Shown here: positions 51,286 through 61,207 of the stretch, piece after piece | Position numbering within the stretch: the first letter of the stretch is position 1 | Layout: the number at the start of each line of letters is the position of its first letter | Assembly: GCA_005239435.1 (NCBI GenBank) | Contig: SZNP01000005.1 | Span: 372,001-436,000 of the forward strand | DNA from: Halorussus salinisoli | GTDB taxonomy: Archaea > Halobacteriota > Halobacteria > Halobacteriales > Haladaptataceae | Direction: 5' to 3' | Length of the DNA: 64,000 nt | The notes under the pieces: generated by a model | Told to the model about the DNA's origin: nothing | What the model saw: the letters and a program-made list of their open reading frames with translations, nothing else | Databases searched by the model: none | Position numbers and translations under genes: made by a program

Positions 51286-51755
51286 ACTAACGACCAGGGA
51301 GCGAGCAGGCGGGGAGGAAGTCACTCCGACGCCCCGTTCTTTCGCGCTCCGGTGACGATTACGTCGTGCCAAGAGAAGGGGAGTTCGTTACGTCACTCCC
51401 GGAGTTCTTCCGTGTTCCGAGTGTATGCTCTCTATCTGTCTCGACCGACGGGGACTCGACTACTGGTTTGAGGCCATCCTCTCGTTCACGGTACGATTGG
51501 CCGATATCCGCTGATCATGGTGTGTACTGTGTACACCCGGAGATGTGATACCCTCGACTACCGACCGTTCTCTTATGGAAATCGGTGCAAACCACACCGA
51601 ACATTTGGCACCGTACCTCCTACGGGTGATTGGCACTCGATGCTGTGTCCGCTTTCACCGGTTGAGACCACCCGAACGGGATGGCGAATCGCTATCTCGG
51701 TGGTGGTCGGCTACGGACAGGAGTCGGCTATGCCGTCTGGGACAGAGGAAGACAG
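51286..51755. other. Intergenic region, no gene seen
   Basis: Short frames are broken and lack features. Base composition is mixed and no repeat matching the dispersed element was found. Confidence 0.5.
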
Positions 51756-52025
51756 ATGGCGGGTGAGTTGCTCGGTCTGTTGGTAATCTGGACACTCATC
51801 TTCGCGCTTCCCGTAGTCGTCACCTGGATGGTCATTCGAATCGCCGTCACGGCACGAAGCGCGATCGATAAGCGGCGGGCGGTACAACACGTCCCAGTCA
51901 GCCGTGACGACACCCGTGACACAACTATCCCAACGTCGGAATCCGATTCTGATCCGGATACACTCGACAGCGCTCCCGAGGACGAGTCGGTCGCGACTCG
52001 GTCCGGATTACGGAAGTACCCGTGA
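51756..52025 (+). CDS. Small membrane protein with Ser/Asp-rich tail, 89 aa
   Basis: ATG 51756 gives MAGELLGLLVIWTLIFALPVVVTWMVIRIAV, one or two membrane helices, followed by a hydrophilic tail rich in Ser, Asp and Thr. Not recognised. The alternative start at 51681 adds Arg/Gly-rich residues of doubtful origin. Low confidence because codon use resembles the surrounding spacer. Confidence 0.4.
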   Translation: MAGELLGLLVIWTLIFALPVVVTWMVIRIAVTARSAIDKRRAVQHVPVSRDDTRDTTIPTSESDSDPDTLDSAPEDESVATRSGLRKYP

Positions 52026-52320
52026 TGAACGCGGAGGGCTACGACGGGTTCGTGTGTTCGTCATGGCCGCGTTCCGAAAGCGCTTCGGAGTCGTCAACGA
52101 CCTATTTAGGTGCAATTTTCGACGACCGCTGGACAGGTCGGTAGCAAGCGTGGGCGACTCTTTCTAATCGATGGCAAAGCGACGATATCAATGCGTGGTG
52201 CAAGTCGTTCAAGCAGTTCGTCCCTGCCTCCACGAGCAGATACTGTTGGAGTCCGGACGGACGTGGCCATCGGCGACAGCCTCGAGCCATTTCCCTGCAA
52301 ATAGTTAGCAAATAACAAAG
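52026..52320. other. Spacer upstream of the YVTN-like protein
   Basis: No gene recognised. Contains TATTTAGG at 52105-52112 and AGTTAGCAAATAACAAAG just before the ATG at 52321; neither is a decisive promoter. Confidence 0.4.
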
Positions 52321-53655
52321 ATGATGGAAAACGACGTCTATCTCTTGTACCATGACACGCCACCGGGGAGAGAACACGTGACGGGTGACTCCGAGACTCT
52401 CTATCCGAATCGAGGCCGAGGGACCTCACGCCCAACGGGCATCTCTCGACGGTGCCTCCTGTCGGGATCGATGGCCGCCAGCGCTGGGATGACCGCCGGA
52501 TGGACGGACCCGACGTATAGCCACGACGACGTAAATACCGACTCCGAGACCATCTTCGTGTTCAATACCGGGGACATGACGGTCAGTGTCATCGACGCCG
52601 CCAGCGACGAAGTCGTCGCCACTCCGTATCTGGATTTGACGTCGTCGTTCCCGTCGAACCAGTTCACACCACAGTTGACGGATACCCCGAGCGACCCCCT
52701 GTGGCTCAACGTTGACCGCGGCGTACGGGCGGTGGAAGTCGGGTCGCTCTCGGAGGTTGCAGCCGTCGAGACTGGGTCGGGCGCGAACTGGCAGGAAGTG
52801 ACACCAGATGGCAAGCATCTCGTCGTAAGTGCACGGGAACCGGCCCACACCCAGTATCGCATCGACGCCGACCCCGATTCCGACTCGTTCGGCGAGGTCA
52901 CGGTGAAGATCGACCGCACGGACGAAGAAGGTCGTGGCGATAACGATGGGCCGGGGCCCTGTGACGTGACCATTCATCCCGACGGCGCGTACGCCTACGT
53001 CCCCGATATTTTCGCAGACACCCTGACGGTAATCGACATCGACGCGTTCGAACTCGCAAATCAGATATCGGTTGCTCCAGACGACGGTGCGGGTGCCGTC
53101 CAACCGTTCATGGGAACCGCTGGCTGGAACGGGGACGTACTGCTCGTAGAGAACTTCGAGGGCGAATCCGGGACCGAGAGTATCTGGGACACCAGTGACC
53201 CGGCAGCGCCCACCGAGAGGGTACGGTTGACGACCGACGACGGACTCGGAAACGGTGCGTTCACGAGCGAGATCGGCCCCGACTCGAAGTGGGCGTACGT
53301 GTTCACGCCCGATTCGAACGACGTTACCGTAATCGATCTAGACGAGGGCGCGGTGACCGACCGAATCGACCTCGGTGGGTCGGCGTTCGTCGGCACGTGG
53401 GGGCCGAGCCGCGAGCGCCTCTACGTGCCCGTGCAGACGAACGACGAGGTCAAGGTCATCGACCATGCCAGCGGCGAGGTTACTGCAACGATTCCGGTCG
53501 GGGCGATGCCGTACGGGGCGACGGCTGCGACGGTTCGGCCTCGGGAAGACACTCTCTCGAGCCTGTTGGGGGTGTTGGCGACACTCGGCGTCGAGTTCTC
53601 CGGTGCGGGAACGAGCTACTGCATCGGGAAGTGTGGCTGTGGGCATCGGCTGTAG
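52321..53655 (+). CDS. Tat-exported YVTN-type beta-propeller protein with Cys-rich C-terminus
   Basis: 444 aa. A long n-region leads to a twin-arginine motif at 43-44 (SRRCLLSGSMAASAG), so the protein is exported folded. Seven or so 45-residue propeller blades follow (IFVFNTGDMTVSVIDAASDEVVATPYLD, YVPDIFADTLTVIDIDAFEL, YVFTPDSNDVTVIDLDEGAV, YVPVQTNDEVKVIDHASGEVTATIPVG). The C-terminus ends in SYCIGKCGCGHRL with C434, C438, C440 and H442. That could bind a metal or form a disulfide anchor. Function unknown; neighbours suggest surface redox or monitoring. Confidence 0.75.
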   Translation: MMENDVYLLYHDTPPGREHVTGDSETLYPNRGRGTSRPTGISRRCLLSGSMAASAGMTAGWTDPTYSHDDVNTDSETIFVFNTGDMTVSVIDAASDEVVATPYLDLTSSFPSNQFTPQLTDTPSDPLWLNVDRGVRAVEVGSLSEVAAVETGSGANWQEVTPDGKHLVVSAREPAHTQYRIDADPDSDSFGEVTVKIDRTDEEGRGDNDGPGPCDVTIHPDGAYAYVPDIFADTLTVIDIDAFELANQISVAPDDGAGAVQPFMGTAGWNGDVLLVENFEGESGTESIWDTSDPAAPTERVRLTTDDGLGNGAFTSEIGPDSKWAYVFTPDSNDVTVIDLDEGAVTDRIDLGGSAFVGTWGPSRERLYVPVQTNDEVKVIDHASGEVTATIPVGAMPYGATAATVRPREDTLSSLLGVLATLGVEFSGAGTSYCIGKCGCGHRL

Positions 53656-53834
53656 TTGAGCCAACCACAGGGTCGGTCTCGCACTTCCGGCTACCTCTTT
53701 GTCAGGAGTTCGTTCTCGACCTCTGGGAAACGGGAGGTGATGAGACTACGAACGTCTGAATCGTGATTTTCGTCCTCCTTCCGGAACGGATACCGAACAC
53801 CGGAGCGATTATCCCAATACGTGGATGCAGCGAG

Positions 53835-55157
53835 TCACGACACCGCGTACAGGGTACCGTTTCCGCTCGCGACGTAGGCCGTGTCACCCACGAGCGATGG
53901 CGAGAGAACACCGCCGGGAGCCTCGTCGAACTGCCAGCGGAGTCGGCCTGTTTCCCCGTCGAGCGCGTAGAGATTCCCGTCGGAGTGGGCGATATAGACG
54001 GTCTCGGGCACCGCGGTCGGCACGAACGCGATTGGGCCGCTGAGTTCCTCGAACTGCCAGCGTTCCTCACCAGTCTTCGTCGAAAACGCGTACACGGCGC
54101 CGTCGATACTCCCGACGTAGGCGGTGTCATCAGCGACCGCAAGCCCGAGCGTCCGACTCGTTGGCGCGTCGAATCGGAAGCGCTGCTCCCCGGTCGTAGC
54201 GTTGATCGCGTACACGACACCCTCTCCAGAGCCCTCACCTGGGCCTTCAGCCACGAAGACCGTGCTTCGCGCCTCCGTCGTGTTATCCGGTGCAATCGGC
54301 GTCGTCGTCTGCCGCGGTTCATCGAACTGCCAGCGCACTGCTCCTGTCGCCACGTCGAGAGCGTAGACGCTGTTCCCGGCAGCAGTCTGTGCCCCCGGCG
54401 TGGCGACGTACACGGTGTCGTTGGCTATAGCGGGAATCCCTGGCCCGCCGGCAGTGATCTCCTCGAACCGCCACCGTTCGTCACCGGTCGACGCATCGAC
54501 CACGTACAGGGTAGTATCTCGGCTTGGGATGTAGACGGTGCCGTCGTACACGTGAATCTCGCCCGGCGGTGCAGTGGGTGCGTCGTAGCGCCAGCGTTCC
54601 TCGCCGGTCGCCGCATCCAGGGCGTACACGTTCGTATCCCAACTCTCGACGAAAACGGTATCACCGACCACCGTGGCGCTCGTTGCACCGTCTGCCACGT
54701 TGGCACGCCAGCGCTCCGTGCCGTCCGACAGATTCACCGCGTGTACCGTACCCGGACTCGTCTCGGGGTCGTGCATGTCTAAGTCGCCAGCGTAGAGCGT
54801 GTCGTCAGCGATGGTTGGCAGCCAGATACTCCCCGCAGGCGAGGTGTACTGCCACTTCACCTCGACTAGTTCCGGCAGGGAGATCGCCAGCTCGGCGTTG
54901 CCGAGTCGTCTCCGGTCGGCGGGCCCGGTGGCGACGGGATTGTAGCCGGTATTGCCGGGGTCGTGGGCGAACTGCCGCCAGGCGTCTTCCGGCACTTCGT
55001 TTCCAACTGAACGGGAGAATTCAGACAGTGTGCACGCCGTCGCTGAACCTGACCCCAATAGCCCCGTCGTTGTGGCCACGCCAACGCCTTCGAGGAACGT
55101 CCGTCGGCCGTGTTTTGGAGACTCGTCGTCGGCCGCTTCGCGCGATCGAATTGCCAT
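53835..55157 (-). CDS. Tat-exported PQQ-like beta-propeller (BamB-like) lipoprotein
   Basis: 440 aa. Twin-arginine signal (RR at 18-19, GRRTFLEGVGVATTTGLLG) ends near SATAC with C42, a weak lipobox. About eight PQQ/BamB-like blades with VYALDAATGEERWRYD, LYVVDASTGDERWRFE and VYAFSTKTGEERWQFE. PQQ-like repeats without PQQ ligands are typical of structural or binding propellers. It lies on the minus strand, convergent with the YVTN protein. It faces two FilR1-like regulator genes upstream. Confidence 0.85.
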   Translation of the reverse strand: MAIRSREAADDESPKHGRRTFLEGVGVATTTGLLGSGSATACTLSEFSRSVGNEVPEDAWRQFAHDPGNTGYNPVATGPADRRRLGNAELAISLPELVEVKWQYTSPAGSIWLPTIADDTLYAGDLDMHDPETSPGTVHAVNLSDGTERWRANVADGATSATVVGDTVFVESWDTNVYALDAATGEERWRYDAPTAPPGEIHVYDGTVYIPSRDTTLYVVDASTGDERWRFEEITAGGPGIPAIANDTVYVATPGAQTAAGNSVYALDVATGAVRWQFDEPRQTTTPIAPDNTTEARSTVFVAEGPGEGSGEGVVYAINATTGEQRFRFDAPTSRTLGLAVADDTAYVGSIDGAVYAFSTKTGEERWQFEELSGPIAFVPTAVPETVYIAHSDGNLYALDGETGRLRWQFDEAPGGVLSPSLVGDTAYVASGNGTLYAVS

Positions 55158-55299
55158 GATCTACCACACTTGCGGGAACGCTCCCCTCTCGTAACACCTT
55201 CTTGGGTGAACGACGTACACGCCACGAACGTGACGTAGTTGCCGGTTACAGGGTGAATCGAGAGGTAGACGACACTGTCGTGTCCCAGTAACCGTGGCC

Positions 55300-56091
55300 T
55301 CATTCAGTGAGCAAGTCGGGATCGATCACTTCTGCTTTCTCCCAGTAGGTCTCGAAGAGATCCACGGCCCACTCGTAGACGGCCTCGTTGTCGGTCGCCA
55401 CGCCTCCTTGGGGAATTCCCCGCTCGTCCGTAAGCGTGATTCCGACGGTGTCATCGACGATTCCAACCGAAAGCGGGACGTCTTCGTACAAGAGATAGTG
55501 GGCGCGGTGGTGGTCGAGCAGGTCACGGAATCGCTGGACCGACGGCGGGTCGTTCTGGAGGGCGTCGAGTGTATCCGGTGTTACGACCATCTCGATTCGC
55601 GTTCCCTCGTACAGAGCCAATTCCCAGTGGTTCTCGACGGCTTCCGGAGAAACGCCACGTGCGAAGCCACGAATCCACTCGCCGGAGCGGTGAAACTCGA
55701 GTATCCGTCGTTCGAGTTTGGTCATGTCGGCTCCGTCGAGCAGGATGACTTCGGCACCACGCAGACAACGAACGTCGAACGTCACTAACTCCGACGGGAG
55801 CCACCGCACAGCCTCGCGCAACTGGTGTTCGGCTTCCACCGCTTCCACCACGTCGGTGAACTCGTCGCAGATCCACTCGCCAAGTGGTGTGAGCCGGTAC
55901 TCTCGGTCACGTCGGACGATCCAACGACGGTTCTCGAGTTCACGGAGAATACGACCGAGCGTCACGCGGGAGATCTCGGTTTGCTCGAGAAGGTCGTATC
56001 GTGTACGTGGCGCGTCGGCGAGGGCGTCGAGGATTTCCACTCGGTTGGACGAGTTGGCGAGGAACGCGAGCTCGTCTATTGCTGCGTTCAT
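55300..56091 (-). CDS. FilR1-like winged-helix transcriptional regulator, paralogue A
   Basis: 263 aa. N-terminal winged helix (AFLANSSNRVEILDALADAPRTRYDLLEQTEISRVTLGRILRELENR) followed by a ~150-residue sensor domain of the FilR1/DUF1724 type (WLPSELVTFDVRCLRGAEVILLDGADM...). A TATA box (minus-strand CTATTTATAATG, 56114-56124) lies 28 bases from ATG 56091, supporting leaderless expression and that start. It should bind DNA near its neighbours. Paralogue B lies directly upstream with the same orientation. Confidence 0.85.
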   Translation of the reverse strand: MNAAIDELAFLANSSNRVEILDALADAPRTRYDLLEQTEISRVTLGRILRELENRRWIVRRDREYRLTPLGEWICDEFTDVVEAVEAEHQLREAVRWLPSELVTFDVRCLRGAEVILLDGADMTKLERRILEFHRSGEWIRGFARGVSPEAVENHWELALYEGTRIEMVVTPDTLDALQNDPPSVQRFRDLLDHHRAHYLLYEDVPLSVGIVDDTVGITLTDERGIPQGGVATDNEAVYEWAVDLFETYWEKAEVIDPDLLTE

Positions 56092-56113
56092 ACTGGACGA
56101 TACTCTGAACCTC

Positions 56114-56124
56114 ATTATAAATAG
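56114..56124 (-). promoter_or_regulatory. TATA box for FilR1-like paralogue A
   Basis: Minus-strand TTTATAATG, 28 bases upstream of the ATG at 56091. Confidence 0.6.
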
Positions 56125-56229
56125 GTATGAATTTATCTGGGAACTACCGGGTACGAGTAATTTGTAGCGAACGACGGTCTACGGAGTGCCGACGGGGGAT
56201 GCGTACTCGGTCGGTCAGCACCGTCGTAC

Positions 56230-57021
56230 TCACGCCGTGATTGCCTCACGGGTGACCGGCTCTGCGCGCCGGACGTAGGTCTCGAAAAGATCGATAGCCC
56301 ACGCGTGGATGGTCTCGTCGGCACTCTCTATCGCTGCACGCGGTGTTCCGTCATCGTCGACGAGACCGATGAGTACGCTATCGTCGACGACGTGCAGGAC
56401 GAACGGAACGTCGTCGGTGACGAAGAAGGTCACGTCCTCCGCGTTGGCCAACTCGCGGAATGCAACCGCCATCCGGGAGTCGTTCGTGATCGTTTCGTAA
56501 ACGCGAGGTGTAGCCACGGCTTCGAACGCCATCTCGCCCTGGACGAGAGGCTCTCCGACGATGTCGAAAAAGGAGGCGACTACCTGCATCGTGAGAACCC
56601 GGACGGAGGTTCCGCCACGCAACTGGACGGCGGCACGCCGAATCGGCGTCGTCGGGTCACTCTCGGTCGGGCGGACGACCTCGGCATCGCGTAGCCACTC
56701 TATCTCGAAGTCGACGTCGTCGATCGGGAACCACGGTAACACCTCACGGAGTTGGTGTTCGGTCTCCAGTACGTCGAGGACGTCCGTGATTTCGTCGTAG
56801 ATCCACTCACCCAGCGGTGTCACTGTGTACGCCTCGTCTTTCTGTTCCACCCAGTGCCGCGCTTTACAATCCCGAAGGATGCGTGCGAGAGTGACGCGTG
56901 AGACGTCGAGTTCTTCGAGCAAGTCCTGCCGTGTCCGAGGAGTGGTTGCGAGCGCATCGAGAACCGTCACGCGGTTTTCGGAGTTCGCGAGAAACGCGAT
57001 GTCGTCGAGTGGTGTTGTCAT
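56230..57021 (-). CDS. FilR1-like winged-helix transcriptional regulator, paralogue B
   Basis: 263 aa from ATG 57021 (MTTPLDDIAFLANSENRVTVL). Same architecture as the downstream paralogue: winged helix (ATTPRTRQDLLEELDVSRVTLARILRDCKARHW) and FilR1-type middle domain (WFPIDDVDFEIEWLRDAEVVRPTESDP). Both share the C-terminal AVYEWAVDLFETYWEK/TIHAWAIDLFETYVRR segment. The arrangement suggests a tandem duplication. Upstream lies a 470-base spacer with AT-rich parts. The ligand is unknown. Confidence 0.85.
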   Translation of the reverse strand: MTTPLDDIAFLANSENRVTVLDALATTPRTRQDLLEELDVSRVTLARILRDCKARHWVEQKDEAYTVTPLGEWIYDEITDVLDVLETEHQLREVLPWFPIDDVDFEIEWLRDAEVVRPTESDPTTPIRRAAVQLRGGTSVRVLTMQVVASFFDIVGEPLVQGEMAFEAVATPRVYETITNDSRMAVAFRELANAEDVTFFVTDDVPFVLHVVDDSVLIGLVDDDGTPRAAIESADETIHAWAIDLFETYVRRAEPVTREAITA

Positions 57022-57495
57022 GATAGTCGAGACTGGCACGCCTGTGTTCGGTCAGGTTTCTCTCCCTCCTCTGTCCTACGTCGACCAGCTATACGACCAT
57101 TAATAATCGATATTGTTCAGGACTGTACACGGTAGTACAAGACTACTAGCGACAGGATACGGTTACACACGGACGTCGTCCTGTCGCGTAGTGGGCCTGT
57201 CCGAAAACGAGGACGACTCGCCACGCGCGGAGAGAAATCGTGAACACGGAGAGAGTATAATCGACGTTATTTCAGCGTACAGACTCGTTGCCATCGAGAA
57301 ACCAACGACGTCGAAACAGGAGTTCTTCGGGTATCGTCCAGCGTACTCTCGCTACCGAAACGAGGCGAGATACCCGCCGGAAACTACCAGTTGTAGATTC
57401 GGACGGGACCTATCCGGTCGAACGACGAACCCGTCTCGAAGGTCACTCACGGAGGGAGCGTACGTAAATGGCGGGGGAAACAGAGATTGATCGGT
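57022..57495. other. Spacer between regulator B and the convergent-side Tat gene
   Basis: AT-rich near 57095-57115 (ATTAATAATCGATATTG), probably regulator B's promoter. The 125-codon plus-strand frame at 57113-57490 is Arg/Ser-rich without homology features, so it is not called. Confidence 0.5.
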
Positions 57496-58284
57496 TCAAT
57501 CCTGCCGAAACTTGGTCTGTACCCACTCGGGTTCCTGGACAGTCGTCTGGCCGAAGCCGTCGAGTTCGACGGTTGTCTCGACGGTCAGCGGATTACCGTC
57601 GTCACCCCACGCGTCGAGGTCGAACGTGAAGGCGTGGATTTGGCCCCGTTCATCGACGGTGAGCGACGCAGTAGCCGACCGTACGGTCTCGGCCCGCCGC
57701 ATATAGATGGTAAACGACTCGCCGTCTAAATCGGAGGCCTCGTAGGTGTACAGACGTCGGCCATTCGCAGTCGTCGTCTCGTGGATACCGAAGTCGAGGT
57801 CGGGGAGGAAACTCTCCAAGACGTTGACGCCCGTGGAGCGGTCTACGAGGATGTCGCCGCGCGTACGGTCGTAGCTGACGGTGTCAGCGTAACTGACCGC
57901 CGTCTTCGTGTACACCACCCCGTCCGCGGCATACCGCTGGCCGGTCGCGTACACCGCTGTGGCGTCTACCAACTGGACGTTCCGCCGAAAGTCCGTCCAC
58001 GCTTCGACCCTACGGACGGATGCACCGCCGTTGGCGGTCGCCGCATACGAGACGTTCGTGTGGACGGAGGTGGAACCGGTGACACGCTGAGTGTGCTGTG
58101 CGAGGGCGCGCGTGGCATCGATATCGTCGGTTTCGTAGCCGGGCGGATACGAACCGGTTGACTGGTCGGCTATCCCCCGAATCGACTGCCCGAACGGAAG
58201 AGCGAACACGAGCGATTTCAGGAACGTCCGGCGATCGCTCGCCACGGACCGAGTCGCAGTCGATGCACGCGGTTTCTGTGCCAT
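57496..58284 (-). CDS. Tat-exported protein, function unknown
   Basis: 262 aa with a twin-arginine signal (RR at 18-19, SDRRTFLKSLVFALPFGQS). The mature part begins with a helix (DATRALAQHTQRVTGSTSVHTNVSY) and continues as beta strands with repeated YTKTAVSYADTVSYDRTRGDILVDRS. It resembles haloarchaeal secreted lipoprotein-like families that carry an average-of-fold similar to LolA, an inference by pattern only. Transcribed towards the regulator pair; likely one of their targets. Confidence 0.65.
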   Translation of the reverse strand: MAQKPRASTATRSVASDRRTFLKSLVFALPFGQSIRGIADQSTGSYPPGYETDDIDATRALAQHTQRVTGSTSVHTNVSYAATANGGASVRRVEAWTDFRRNVQLVDATAVYATGQRYAADGVVYTKTAVSYADTVSYDRTRGDILVDRSTGVNVLESFLPDLDFGIHETTTANGRRLYTYEASDLDGESFTIYMRRAETVRSATASLTVDERGQIHAFTFDLDAWGDDGNPLTVETTVELDGFGQTTVQEPEWVQTKFRQD

Positions 58285-58791
58285 ACGTTATCACAGCTAG
58301 CGAGATGCTCGGACGCACTATCCCCTCTCTCGGTGAACGATGGTCACGCCGTGACAGTGCCTATAAGTCCCGTACACGGCGTGTTCGTCGTTCGTCGCGC
58401 GACGTTATCCGTCGTGAAACGTCCCCTCTACCGTGGGGAAACGACAACTACAGAAACCCTCGTTACACACACCGGCTTCGGCGCATCTTCGTCACAGGCG
58501 TCGGTCTATTAGTCGCGGCCTCGTCGGATTGGCCACGGCTTCTGTAGGGGGACAAGCCTCCGCGTCCCGGAACTTGAAGTGACGTCGCGGTGTCTCCCAT
58601 CGCTCGCGACCGTTTCGGTTACTGGCCAGCCACACCCTATCCGTGAGGATTACTCTCGATCGGTGTAGCTATTCTCTCCGCCCGTGAGTCAGATAACGGA
58701 TTTTCGTCTTAAGTTCCTGTAACTGTGAGCGTCCGATTTCTGGCTACACATCAAGGATTCGGGACGGCCAACAAGACACCGAGGAAGAACG
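58285..58791. other. Spacer with no gene seen
   Basis: Five hundred bases between the Tat-protein gene start and the TrkA-like gene end. AT content is moderate; only short broken frames. No dispersed-element boxes found. Confidence 0.5.
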
Positions 58792-59475
58792 TTACTCGGG
58801 GTTTTCGTAGTGGCCGAATACATCTGTTACTTCGGGAGTGGCCCCAGAACCAGAATACACGGTTACTAAGTCTCCTGGTTCGAGTCTGAGATCGCCTTTC
58901 GGAGTGATTGGCTCGTCCGTTTCGCTTCGGTCGACGGCGACAATGAGCATGTCTGGTTTTAGCAGTCTCTCCGACGCGGCCTCTTGAATCGTCTTTCCAA
59001 CGATCGGTGCATCTTCGTCGATAGTAATCTCGAACACTTCTGCCTGCTCGCCAATTTTCATGTAATCAACGATCGACGGACGGACGACGGACCGGAAGAG
59101 GTGTTCAGCGATTAATCGCTGAGGGTTCTCCATTATGTTGATACCGATCTCTTCGAACAGGTCCATGTGGTCGGGGTCGTGAACAACCGAGACGACTGAT
59201 GGAACTCCGACCCGTTTGGCGAGCAGGCACACCATCACGTTCGTCGCGTCCACGTCTGTCGTGGTAATGAGGGCATCAGCCCGATCGATATTTGCATCTT
59301 CGAGCGTACTCATCGTCGTGGCGTCTGCGTTGACAACTAGAGCGTCGTACGAATCTGCGATCTCGTCGGCTCTGGCCGTGTTCTGTTCGATTACTACGAC
59401 TTCGTGCCCTGTGCTTGTTGCAAGGTCGATGAGTGGAGTGCCGATTTGTCCCGCTCCGACGATGATGATGTACAT
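58792..59475 (-). CDS. trkA: TrkA-type potassium-uptake regulatory subunit
   Basis: 227 aa from ATG 59475 (MYIIIVGAGQIGTPL). A Rossmann NAD-binding RCK_N domain (GAGQIG at 7-12, DALVVNADATTMSTLED, ALITTTDVDATNVMVCLLAK) and an RCK_C domain (FEITIDEDAPIVGKTIQEAA..VTVYSG) are complete. It gates the TrkH channel by binding NAD(H)/ATP or cyclic nucleotides. It lies on the minus strand 190 bases after trkH, so an operon is likely. A potassium-uptake role suits a salt-in halophile. Confidence 0.9.
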   Translation of the reverse strand: MYIIIVGAGQIGTPLIDLATSTGHEVVVIEQNTARADEIADSYDALVVNADATTMSTLEDANIDRADALITTTDVDATNVMVCLLAKRVGVPSVVSVVHDPDHMDLFEEIGINIMENPQRLIAEHLFRSVVRPSIVDYMKIGEQAEVFEITIDEDAPIVGKTIQEAASERLLKPDMLIVAVDRSETDEPITPKGDLRLEPGDLVTVYSGSGATPEVTDVFGHYENPE

Positions 59476-59668
59476 CGAGGCAGTGTTCAACTGCAGGTTC
59501 CCAAAGTGTAGGGGCCAAATCGGTCGTCATCGGAGGTGACTCCTCTGAACGTCCGGTACTCTGTACCCGTAGAGAAGAACAGTACGACGCTGCGAAGGAC
59601 CGACGAAGAAAGCCCGCGAAGTACATTCTGCAACAGAGCAAGTAACTGACTGGAAGACGCTCCCGATG

Positions 59669-61207
59669 TTACGAGTACCCGTCGAACGTTTCGAACAAAC
59701 TCCGAATCAGAACGAGTACGGGGATAATCTCCAATCGGCCGATCCACATGTTGAACAAAAACATGACCTTCGCTGGCGTTGGCATCTCGGGCCCGGTGAT
59801 GCCTGCGGAGAGGCCAACGTTCCCTTGAGCACTCGTCACCTCGAAAATAACGTTCTCCAACGTGAACTGGTTCGGCCCACTCGGAACGACGAGGAGTAGG
59901 ACGACAGTTCCGACCGACAGGAACACGACCCACAGAAACGAGATGATGGCTGCTTCCTCGATCTCTCGAGACGCTTCCTCGTCGGAGAGTTTCCGTCCAT
60001 CCAATTCGAACCGGCGAATCACCGTGTCCGGGTAGAATACACCCTGAATACGATACAGCGTTCCCTTGAAAAACGTCGCGACGCGGATGAGTTTGATGCC
60101 ACCGACGGTCGAACCTGCCGCCGCACCGATCGACATAGCGAACGCGATGGCTAACTGCGCTTCTGCGGGCCACGCCGGCCCGAGGCGTCCAGCAGTCTGG
60201 AACCCGGTACACGATAGCGCGGAGACGAACTGAAAGAGACCGTAGCGAAACGCCTCGAACTCCGAGTCGTACACGCCGGTGATTACGAGTAGCGAAGTCA
60301 GTACTCCACTGCCGAGGGCGAGAAAGACGAAGAACCACCGGGTCTGGAGGTCGGTGTAGAAGTTCCGGAGTTCGCCTTGGAGGACGAGGTAGTGCACGGG
60401 AAACGCGATACCCCCGAGAATCATGACGGGAACGAGCGTGAAGTCGATGACGACGCTGTCGTACGCACCGATACTCCCATCAGTGACGCTGAAACCCCCA
60501 GTCGAGAGGCCGGTCATGCCGTGATTGATGGCGTGCCAGATCGGCATACCGGCCAACCACAAGAGCGTAATCGAGAGGAACGTGAACAAGAGGAAAATCC
60601 ACCAGATAGTGTGGACGGTCGAAACGATACTTGGATGGATTTTCTCTTCGCGCGCTTCGCTCTCATAGAGGGTGAGCGACCCGCTGCCGGGCCGGGCGAG
60701 GATGGCCGTCGTGAGGACGATGACGCCGACACCGCCGACCCACTCGCTGAACGACCGCCACCACTGGAGTGTGTGCGGAAGGACGCTCTCGTCGTCGGTC
60801 ATGGTGAGACCCGTGCCGGTAAAGCCGCTCATGCTCTCGAAGAGGGCATTGAGGGGATTCGTGAAGGCGTCGAGCGTTGGCGTCAGTTCGGGTGTGGCTA
60901 AAACGGCTGGATTGCTCCGAACGGTCAATGCGATCAGGTAGAACGGAAGACTCCCGAAAACCGCAACCAGAAACCATCCGCTGGCCGCGATAATCATTCC
61001 ATGTAACTTTCCGATCTCCACCTCTTCCGATACGATACGAGTGAGGGCACTCCCGACGACGAGCGTGATTCCACCGGAGATGAGCAAGCCCGGAACGGCG
61101 TAATACTCCCCCCAGACAACGGATACGAAGATGGAGACGAACATCAGACCCGAAAGAGCCTGAAGTATCCTGCCTACGTCGCGGGATAGCGCCTCGAACT
61201 CGACCAT
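59669..61207 (-). CDS. trkH: TrkH-family potassium-uptake protein
   Basis: 512-aa membrane channel with four P-loop-like repeats (for example NALFESMSGFTGTGLTMTD, HGMTGLSTGGFSVTDG, VSALSCTGFQTAG and TSAQGNVGLSAGITG). Hydrophobic helices follow the TrkH/KtrB pattern. Each filter carries a glycine close to the expected position. A TATA-like AGTATAAAC lies about 29 bases before ATG 61207. It imports K+ with TrkA. No KtrA gene other than the adjacent TrkA is needed. Confidence 0.92.
   Translation of the reverse strand: MVEFEALSRDVGRILQALSGLMFVSIFVSVVWGEYYAVPGLLISGGITLVVGSALTRIVSEEVEIGKLHGMIIAASGWFLVAVFGSLPFYLIALTVRSNPAVLATPELTPTLDAFTNPLNALFESMSGFTGTGLTMTDDESVLPHTLQWWRSFSEWVGGVGVIVLTTAILARPGSGSLTLYESEAREEKIHPSIVSTVHTIWWIFLLFTFLSITLLWLAGMPIWHAINHGMTGLSTGGFSVTDGSIGAYDSVVIDFTLVPVMILGGIAFPVHYLVLQGELRNFYTDLQTRWFFVFLALGSGVLTSLLVITGVYDSEFEAFRYGLFQFVSALSCTGFQTAGRLGPAWPAEAQLAIAFAMSIGAAAGSTVGGIKLIRVATFFKGTLYRIQGVFYPDTVIRRFELDGRKLSDEEASREIEEAAIISFLWVVFLSVGTVVLLLVVPSGPNQFTLENVIFEVTSAQGNVGLSAGITGPEMPTPAKVMFLFNMWIGRLEIIPVLVLIRSLFETFDGYS

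Noticed and set aside
57113-57490. 125-codon plus-strand frame
   Set aside because: Arg/Ser-rich with irregular composition and no recognisable motif; lies in a spacer.
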